A DNA stretch of 5,289 nucleotides from assembly GCA_012514855.1 (NCBI GenBank), contig JAAYZL010000137.1, forward strand, positions 1-5,289. The letters are read 5' to 3'. The stretch comes from Clostridiales bacterium (GTDB taxonomy: Bacteria > Bacillota_A > Clostridia > Christensenellales > Aristaeellaceae). This document shows, piece after piece, positions 1 to 5,289 of the stretch (positions are counted from its first letter, which is position 1; every line of letters starts with the position of its first letter). Under the pieces are notes generated by a model. It was not told the origin of the DNA and ran no database searches. It saw only the letters and a list, made by a program, of their open reading frames with translations. The position numbers were made by a program, and so were the translations under genes.

Positions 1-447
1 ATCATGCTGGTGCTCGGCTCGAACATGTTCAGCGTGATCCTGGCGCTGTGCTTCGCCTCGTGGACCCGCACGGCGCGGGTCGTGCGCAGCGAGGCCATGC
101 GGCTCAAGCACTCCGAATACGTGCTCGCGGCCAGGCTCTCCGGCGCGAAGGCCGCGCACATCCTGCGCAAGCACCTGATCCCGAACGCCATGGGCCCGAT
201 CATCGTGTCGACCGCGTTTTTGATCCCGAACGCGATCTTCTCCGAGGCGTTTCTGTCGTTCCTGGGCATCGGCATACAGGCGCCGATGGCGAGCTGGGGC
301 ACGCTCGCGAACGACGCGATCCCGACGCTGCTGTCGAATCCGCACATGATGTTCTTCCCGGTGCTCATGATCTGCGTGACGATGTTCTCGTTCAACTTCA
401 TCGGCGACGGCCTGCGCGACGCGCTCGACCCGCGCCTGAAAAGGTAG
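1..447 (+). CDS. oppC: Peptide ABC transporter permease, OppC/DppC type (5'-truncated)
   Basis: This is the C-terminal half (148 visible residues; family members are usually about 300) of the second inner-membrane permease of an oligopeptide/dipeptide importer; the start lies before the window. Visible residues 39-61 carry the cytoplasmic EAA loop that docks on the ATPases (E-Y-V-L-A-A-R-L-S-G, then H-L-I-P). It is followed by the segment S-F-L-G-I-G and S-W-G-T-L at about 86-102, typical of OppC, DppC and NikC proteins. Hydrophobic stretches at about 7-21, 64-92 and 115-135 are likely membrane helices, and the protein ends D-P-R-L-K-R, as family members commonly do. The two downstream ATPase genes follow directly, so it belongs to an opp/dpp operon. 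The OppC assignment leans on those neighbours; substrate (oligopeptide, dipeptide or nickel chelate) cannot be told from this half alone. Confidence 0.93.
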   Translation: MMLVLGSNMFSVILALCFASWTRTARVVRSEAMRLKHSEYVLAARLSGAKAAHILRKHLIPNAMGPIIVSTAFLIPNAIFSEAFLSFLGIGIQAPMASWGTLANDAIPTLLSNPHMMFFPVLMICVTMFSFNFIGDGLRDALDPRLKR

Positions 448-451
448 GTGG
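446..451 (+). promoter_or_regulatory. Ribosome binding site that decides the oppD start
   Basis: AGGTGG overlaps the permease stop codon and lies 8 bases before the ATG at 460, an ideal distance. The in-frame GTG at 448, directly after the permease stop, lies inside this element and has only a poorly spaced AAAGG before it. The ATG at 460 also gives an N-terminus (M-P-L-L-D-I) that matches the usual beginning of the ATPase domain. Confidence 0.6.
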
Positions 452-459
452 CGCGGAAA

Positions 460-1445
<986 letters not shown>

Positions 1446-1449
<4 letters not shown>

Positions 1450-2417
1450 GCGCCCTGATCGAGGTCCGGGGGCTCAAGATGCACTTCCCGGTCGGCGGGA
1501 GGCTGTTTTCCGGCGGGAAGCGCATCCTGAAGGCCGTCGACGGCGTCGATTTTTCGGTTGAGCGCGGGCAGACGTTCGCGATCGTCGGCGAGTCCGGCTG
1601 CGGAAAGACGACCGCCGGGCGCGCGATCGTGAGGCTCTACAAGCCGACCGCCGGCGAGATACTGTTCGAGGGAACGGACTTGGCGCCGCTCGAGGGCGAA
1701 GCGCTCCTTCCCTACCGCCGCCGGATGCAGATGATCTTTCAGGACCCGTACGCGTCGCTGAACCCGCGCATGACGATCGGCAGCATCGTGACGGAGCCCA
1801 TGTGCGTGCAGGGGCTGTGCGGCTCCGACCGCGAGCGGCTCGAGCGCGCGCGGGAGCTGATCGAGCGCGTCGGGCTCAAGGACGACCACCTCAGCCGCTA
1901 CCCGCACGAGTTCTCCGGCGGCCAGCGCCAGCGCATCGGCATCGCGCGCGCGCTGTCGACGAGCCCGGACTTCATCGTCTGCGACGAGCCGATCTCGGCG
2001 CTGGACGTGTCGATTCAGGCGCAGGTCGTCAACATGCTCGAGGAATTGCAGCAGTCGCTGGGCCTCACGTACCTGTTCGTGTCGCACGACCTGTCGATGG
2101 TCCGGCACATCTCGCACGAGGTCGCGGTCATGTACTTGGGCCAGATCGTCGAGATCGCGCCGACGGACGCGCTGTTCCGGCACATGCAGCACCCGTACAC
2201 GGTCGCGCTGCTCTCGGCCGTTCCGGTGCCCGACCCCGACCGGCAGGGCGCGCGCATCGTGCTCGAGGGCGACGTGCCGACGCCCATCGACCCGCCGCCG
2301 GGCTGCCCGTTCCTGTCGCGCTGCCGGGTGTCGATGCCGGTGTGCAAGGAGCGGCGGCCGGAGCTCGTCGATCTCGGAGGGGGGCACAGGGTCGCCTGCC
2401 ACAGGATCGCACGATAG
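1446..2417 (+). CDS. oppF: Oligopeptide ABC transporter ATP-binding protein OppF
   Basis: The partner ATPase of OppD; the pair forms the nucleotide-binding dimer of the importer. The 323-residue protein shows Walker A GESGCGKTT (48-56), Q-loop Q99 in FQDPYASLNP, signature FSGGQ (156-160), Walker B FIVCDE (176-181), D-loop SALD (184-187) and switch His214 in SHD. The phrases LNPRMTIG and SALDVSIQAQVVN are typical of OppF/DppF. The C-terminal extension repeats the cysteine spacing seen in OppD exactly: C287, C293, C300, C318. The ATG overlaps the oppD stop by four bases, with AAGGGGG at 1432-1438 as ribosome binding site. Reading frame continues open upstream inside oppD, but the SD and the alignment of the N-terminus with the family fix the start here. 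It is the last gene of the operon; a terminator follows 10 bases after the stop. Confidence 0.95.
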
Positions 2418-2427
2418 TCAAATCATT

Positions 2428-2454
2428 CGCGGAGGCGGTTGCCCCCGCGTTTTT
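2428..2454 (+). terminator. Rho-independent terminator of the opp operon
   Basis: CGCGGAGGC (2428-2436) pairs with GCCCCCGCG (2441-2449) over nine positions with a single A-C mismatch. The loop is GGTT, and five T follow directly (2450-2454). It lies 10 bases after the oppF stop, the expected place for an operon end. Confidence 0.8.
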
Positions 2455-2457
2455 GCG

Positions 2458-2486
2458 TTTACTTGAGGGGAAAAATGTGGTATACT
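2458..2486 (+). promoter_or_regulatory. Sigma-70/SigA-type promoter with extended -10
   Basis: The -10 box TATACT is at 2481-2486 (five of six consensus bases), preceded directly by TGG at 2478-2480, which fits the extended -10 TGn motif. A -35 candidate TTTACT at 2458-2463 (four of six) is spaced by 17 bases. Transcription would begin near 2492-2493. It lies just after the opp terminator and 260 bases before the next gene, so it should drive the leader, the TVP38-family gene and probably fhs. No operator or known regulator site is recognisable. Confidence 0.72.
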
Positions 2487-2492
2487 AGGTAA

Positions 2493-2711
2493 GCGATGAT
2501 TTGATGAGGTGGTGGATTGCCGAGGTGATTTTTCGTTCCCACGCGGAGCCAGAAGGGAGCCGTAGCAGCGCTACGGCGACCGGATGAGCGACAACGGCGT
2601 GCGATCCAAATTCATTTGAATCGCACGGTCGCGCAGCGACTGGTTCCCAAAGGGAACCACCTTGCGGGGGCGGAAAAGCGACCGGCAAGCCTGCCGCCGA
2701 ATGAATCAGCG
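2493..2711 (+). ncRNA. Structured leader RNA of unknown class (candidate riboswitch or ncRNA)
   Basis: The stretch between the promoter and the TVP38-family gene has no convincing gene but strong folding potential. The 5' end (2494-2501) pairs with 2704-2711 with one mismatch. An 8-bp perfect hairpin GCCGTAGC/GCTACGGC closes on AGC (2559-2577). A long hairpin at 2598-2627 has a 7-bp stem, one C-A mismatch and five more pairs; it is embedded in an outer GCGAC/GTCGC helix (2588-2592 with 2628-2632). TGGTTCCC-AAA-GGGAACCA forms a perfect 8-bp hairpin (2641-2659). A smaller hairpin CGGCA/TGCCG lies at 2683-2696. The 2507-2513 segment AGGTGGT could instead pair with ACCACCT at 2656-2662, breaking the 2641-2659 hairpin. 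No T-run follows, so it appears to be read through into the downstream gene. I do not recognise a known riboswitch consensus; the boundaries are inferred from the pairing. Confidence 0.5.
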
Positions 2712-2725
2712 GTTGCCCAGGATTC

Positions 2726-2732
2726 AAGGGAG
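2726..2732 (+). promoter_or_regulatory. Ribosome binding site deciding the start of the TVP38-family gene
   Basis: AAGGGAG lies 8 bases before the ATG at 2741. The in-frame GTG at 2735 is only two bases away from it and so is unlikely to be used. Confidence 0.65.
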
Positions 2733-2740
2733 TCGTGAGA

Positions 2741-3451
2741 ATGCAGGAAAAGGGCGCGCGCCGTCCGTTGCCCGAGGCGCACAAAAAGGGACTGGGCATC
2801 GCGGCGATCGCGACGTTTTTGCTGTTTCTGGCGGCCGTCGGGTACTTCATCGGCAGGCCGATGCTCAAGTTCGTGTCCGAGCCGGAGGCGTTTCGCGCGT
2901 GGGTGGATTCCTCCGGGCTCTGGGGCCGCGTGCTGTTCGTCGGCATGGTGATCCTGCAGGTGGTCGTCGCGCTGATCCCCGGCGAGCCGCTCGAAATCGG
3001 CGCGGGCTACGCGTTCGGCGCGCTCGAGGGGACGATACTGTCCATGGTCGGCATCGTGCTCGGCAGCGCGCTCGTGTTCCAGTTCGTGCGCAGGTTCGGC
3101 ATCAGGCTCGTCGAGGTGTTCTTCCCGCGCGAGAAGATCCTCGAGGCGCGGTTTCTGAAGAACACGAAGCGGCTGAACCTCCTGACGTTTCTCGTGTTCC
3201 TGATCCCCGGCACGCCGAAGGATCTGCTGAGCTACTTCATCCCGCTGACGGGCATGCGCCTCCGAACATGGCTTTTGATCACCGGCGCGGCGCGCGTCCC
3301 GTCGGTTCTGACCTCGACCGTGTTCGGAAACGCGCTGGGCCTTCAGCAGTATTGGTTCGCGGGCATCGTGTTCGCGGCGGCGGCCGCGCTGAGCGCCGCC
3401 GGGTTTCTGGTCTATCGGCGCATAAGTCGCAGGCGCGAAAGTAAAATTTGA
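2741..3451 (+). CDS. TVP38/TMEM64-family (VTT domain, DedA superfamily) membrane protein
   Basis: A 236-residue integral membrane protein. A short basic N-terminus (R7, R8, K15, K16) precedes a first helix at about 17-38. The VTT core follows: a hydrophobic segment at 63-80 leading into I-P-G-E-P-L-E-I-G-A-G-Y-A-F-G (79-93), the glycine-rich G-I-V-L-G-S (104-109), and F-L-I-P-G-T-P-K-D-L-L-S-Y (153-165) with a re-entrant-like feel. Two more hydrophobic stretches lie at about 175-197 and 205-225, and the end is basic (R-R-I-S-R-R-R). These are the hallmarks of the SNARE-associated/DedA superfamily, whose members have been tied to membrane lipid movement and envelope homeostasis; the substrate of this one is unknown. 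It follows the structured leader and ends 21 bases before fhs, with no terminator between, so the two are probably co-transcribed. Family assignment is firm; function is not. Confidence 0.85.
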   Translation: MQEKGARRPLPEAHKKGLGIAAIATFLLFLAAVGYFIGRPMLKFVSEPEAFRAWVDSSGLWGRVLFVGMVILQVVVALIPGEPLEIGAGYAFGALEGTILSMVGIVLGSALVFQFVRRFGIRLVEVFFPREKILEARFLKNTKRLNLLTFLVFLIPGTPKDLLSYFIPLTGMRLRTWLLITGAARVPSVLTSTVFGNALGLQQYWFAGIVFAAAAALSAAGFLVYRRISRRRESKI

Positions 3452-3472
3452 ACTATCGGAGGGAGTCTACCT

Positions 3473-5140
3473 ATGCTGACGGACATCCAGATCGCCCAAT
3501 CGACCGAACTCACGGACATCCGCGAAATCGCCGCGGGCGCCGGAATCGGGGAGGAGTACCTCGAGCAGTACGGGCGCCACAAGGCCAAGATCGACCCGAA
3601 GCTCCTTGGCGATTCCAGGCGCGCGGACGGCAGGCTCGTGCTCGTGACGGCGATCACGCCGACGCCCGCGGGCGAGGGAAAGACGACGACGACGGTCGGG
3701 CTCGCCGACGCGCTGAGGCACATCGGCAAGAGCAGCGCGGTGGCGCTGCGCGAGCCGTCGCTCGGGCCGGTGTTCGGCATAAAGGGCGGCGCGGCGGGCG
3801 GCGGCTACGCGCAGGTCGTGCCGATGGAGGACATCAACCTCCACTTCACCGGCGATTTCCACGCGGTCGGCGCGGCGAACAACCTGTTGGCGGCGATGCT
3901 GGACAACCACATCTACCAGGGCAACGCGCTGAATATCGACCCGCGCAGGATCACCTGGCGGCGCTGCGTCGATATGAACGACCGGCAGCTTCGCTTCGTC
4001 GTGAACGGCCTCGGCGGTCGCATCAACGGCACGCCGCGCGAGGACGGCTACGACATAACCGTCGCTTCCGAGGTCATGGCGGTGCTGTGCCTGTCCGGCG
4101 GCATCGAGGACTTGAAGGACAGGCTCTCGAAGATCATCGTCGGCTACACCTACGACGAGAAGCCCGTGACCGCGGGCGATTTGAAGGCCGCGGGCGCGAT
4201 GGCCGCGCTCCTCAAGGACGCGCTGAAGCCGAACCTCGTGCAGACGCTCGAGCACACGCCGGCGCTGATCCACGGCGGGCCGTTCGCGAACATCGCGCAC
4301 GGCTGCAACTCGGTGCTGGCGACCAGGATGGCGCTGAAGCTCGGCGACTACGCGGTCACCGAGGCGGGCTTCGGGGCCGACCTCGGCGCGGAGAAGTTCA
4401 TCGACATCAAGTGCCGCGCCGCGGGCTTGAAGCCCTCGGCCGTCGTCGTCGTCGCGACGGTGCGCGCGCTGAAGCTGCACGGCGGGCTCCAGAAGGATGA
4501 ATTGAAGCGCGAGGACCTCGCGGCGCTGGAAAAGGGCCTCCCGAACCTGCTCAGGCACGTCAAAAACATCACCGAGGTGTTCCGCATCCCGTGCGTCGTC
4601 GCGATCAACCGCTTCCCGGACGACACCGGGGCGGAGCTCGCGCTCGTCGAGGAGAAGTGCCGCGCGCTCGGCGTCAACGTCGCGCTGTCGGAGGTCTGGG
4701 CGAAGGGCGGCGCGGGCGGCGTGAAGCTCGCCGAGGAGGTCGTCCGGCTCTGCGAGGAGGAGCGCGGGTTCGCGTTCTGCTACGAGAGCGAGCTCACGAT
4801 CGAGCAGAAGCTGAACGCCATCGCCCGGCGCGTGTACGGCGGCGCGGGCGTCGAGCTCTTGCCCCCGGCGAAGAAGCAGGCCAAGCAGCTCGCGGACTTG
4901 GGCTTCGGGAACCTCCCGGTGTGCGTCGCGAAGACGCAGTACAGCTTCACCGACGACCCGAAGGTGCCCGGCGCGCCGGAGGGATTCACGGTGACCGTCC
5001 GCAACCTCAAGGTGTCCGCCGGCGCGGGCTTCGTCGTCGCGCTGACCGGCGACATCATGACGATGCCGGGGCTTCCGAAGGTTCCCGCGGCGGAGCAGAT
5101 CGACGTGGACAAAGGCGGCAGGATCACGGGGCTGTTCTGA
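3473..5140 (+). CDS. fhs: Formate-tetrahydrofolate ligase
   Basis: Cytosolic enzyme that joins formate to tetrahydrofolate using ATP, giving 10-formyl-tetrahydrofolate for purines, formyl-Met-tRNA and, in acetogens, the methyl branch of the Wood-Ljungdahl pathway. At 555 residues it is full length for the bacterial homotetrameric form. The P-loop is [10 protein letters not shown] (64-73). The first family signature [11 protein letters not shown] is at 102-112, and the second, [12 protein letters not shown], at 327-338. R93-E94 and W409 sit where known ligases carry active-site and folate-stacking residues. The C-terminal part has [10 protein letters not shown] (487-496) and the [11 protein letters not shown] segment (525-535). 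GGAGGGAG at 3458-3465 is a strong ribosome binding site. No folD, fchA or other one-carbon gene is visible, so its metabolic setting here is open. Nothing appears damaged. Confidence 0.98.
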   Translation: MLTDIQIAQSTELTDIREIAAGAGIGEEYLEQYGRHKAKIDPKLLGDSRRADGRLVLVTAITPTPAGEGKTTTTVGLADALRHIGKSSAVALREPSLGPVFGIKGGAAGGGYAQVVPMEDINLHFTGDFHAVGAANNLLAAMLDNHIYQGNALNIDPRRITWRRCVDMNDRQLRFVVNGLGGRINGTPREDGYDITVASEVMAVLCLSGGIEDLKDRLSKIIVGYTYDEKPVTAGDLKAAGAMAALLKDALKPNLVQTLEHTPALIHGGPFANIAHGCNSVLATRMALKLGDYAVTEAGFGADLGAEKFIDIKCRAAGLKPSAVVVVATVRALKLHGGLQKDELKREDLAALEKGLPNLLRHVKNITEVFRIPCVVAINRFPDDTGAELALVEEKCRALGVNVALSEVWAKGGAGGVKLAEEVVRLCEEERGFAFCYESELTIEQKLNAIARRVYGGAGVELLPPAKKQAKQLADLGFGNLPVCVAKTQYSFTDDPKVPGAPEGFTVTVRNLKVSAGAGFVVALTGDIMTMPGLPKVPAAEQIDVDKGGRITGLF

Positions 5141-5152
5141 ACGCAACAAAAA

Positions 5153-5187
5153 CGGAGCCGCTCGCTCGGGCGGCTCCGAATTTTTTT
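5153..5187. terminator. Bidirectional Rho-independent terminator between fhs and tkt
   Basis: CGGAGCCGC (5153-5161) and GCGGCTCCG (5170-5178) form a perfect 9-bp stem around an 8-base loop. On the plus strand AA and seven T follow (5181-5187), ending fhs transcription. On the minus strand the five A at 5148-5152 give a T-run, so the same hairpin can end the convergent transketolase transcript. It sits 12 bases after the fhs stop and directly beside the tkt stop. Confidence 0.92.
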
Positions 5188-5190
5188 GGG

Positions 5191-5289
5191 CTATTTGACG
5201 AGCTTCCTCGCGGTTTCGGCGACATTTTCGGCGGTGAAGCCGTACGCCTCGAACAGCACCTTGTACGGGGCGGACGCGCCGAAGCGGTC
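5191..5289 (-). CDS. tkt: Transketolase, C-terminal end (partial)
   Basis: Reading the minus strand from the window edge gives 32 residues and a TAG stop: [18 protein letters not shown], then [14 protein letters not shown]. The F-G-A-S-A-P turn followed by a short helix, G-F-T-x-E-N-V and a lysine-ending helix is the characteristic end of bacterial transketolases, the thiamine-diphosphate enzyme that moves two-carbon units in the pentose phosphate pathway. Only this tail of the C-terminal domain is present, so the catalytic residues cannot be checked. It is convergent with fhs, and the shared hairpin lies directly beyond its stop. A stand-alone C-terminal subunit of a split transketolase would end the same way and cannot be excluded. 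Confidence 0.88.
   Translation of the reverse strand, partial: DRFGASAPYKVLFEAYGFTAENVAETARKLVK

Noticed and set aside
2504..2587. A 27-codon open frame in the leader beginning M-R-W-W-I-A, suggestive of an attenuator leader peptide with tandem tryptophans.
   Set aside because: There is no well-placed ribosome binding site, no tryptophan gene downstream and no terminator following it. The bases lie within the predicted RNA helices.
2641..2675. The GGGAACCACCTTGCGG stretch looked briefly like a T-box sequence.
   Set aside because: The T-box core has the order GGTGGNACC with CGCG after it. Here the order is different, no specifier stem or terminator is seen, and the downstream genes are not aminoacyl-tRNA synthetase or amino-acid genes.
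2693..2720. The GCCGCCGAATGAATCAGC stretch recalls the 3' part of the c-di-AMP (ydaO) riboswitch.
   Set aside because: The companion GGGTGAATC element and the CCGTCAGCTAACCTCG core are absent, so the resemblance is only partial.
2485..2946. A minus-strand open frame of 153 codons covering the leader and the start of the TVP38-family gene.
   Set aside because: It resembles no protein I know, runs antisense to the promoter and to the real gene, and is explained by GC-rich composition.
4440..4457. GTC triplet run in fhs (and a GAC/ACG run near 3681-3696) as possible short tandem repeats.
   Set aside because: They encode V-V-V-V and T-T-T-T in conserved parts of the enzyme (the segment before the second signature and the P-loop).
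3467..5149. A 560-codon minus-strand open frame opposite fhs, and long frames opposite the opp ATPase genes.
   Set aside because: They are very rich in arginine, alanine, aspartate and histidine, the signature of a shadow frame in GC-rich coding DNA. The plus-strand genes carry all the family motifs.

Overview
The window reads as an ordinary, gene-dense chromosomal segment of a GC-rich bacterium. Most codons end in G or C, Shine-Dalgarno sites are strong, and intergenic gaps are short. The gene set (Opp-type transporter, TVP38-family membrane protein, 555-residue formate-tetrahydrofolate ligase, transketolase) and the use of AGG arginine codons would fit a high-GC member of the Bacillota, such as a clostridial gut or anaerobic lineage. 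That placement is an inference from gene content, not a demonstrated taxonomy.

Left part (1-2417): the 3' half of a peptide-transporter operon on the plus strand. It holds the C-terminal half of an OppC/DppC-type permease, then complete OppD and OppF ATPases, all tightly spaced (12 bases with the chosen oppD start, then a 4-base ATGA overlap). The binding protein and first permease must lie upstream of the window. The operon ends in a Rho-independent terminator at 2428-2454.

Middle (2418-2740): a gap of about 320 bases that is not empty. Four bases after the terminator T-run begins a good extended -10 promoter (-35 at 2458, -10 TATACT at 2481-2486). It drives a leader of about 250 nt containing several strong hairpins and an end-to-end pairing. 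I cannot assign this leader to a known RNA class; it is the most interesting item here.

Right part (2741-5140): the leader runs into a 236-residue TVP38/TMEM64 (VTT-domain, DedA-superfamily) membrane protein. After a 21-base gap comes fhs, formate-tetrahydrofolate ligase, complete with both family signatures. The two look co-transcribed. A strong hairpin at 5153-5187 with T-runs on both sides ends fhs and also serves the convergent gene. That gene, on the minus strand at 5191-5289, is the last 32 codons of a transketolase.

Functionally, the segment combines peptide import, an integral membrane protein of uncertain (possibly lipid-handling) role, folate one-carbon activation of formate, and pentose-phosphate metabolism. 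I found no phage, CRISPR, transposon or defence system. The one candidate for something undescribed is the structured leader RNA.
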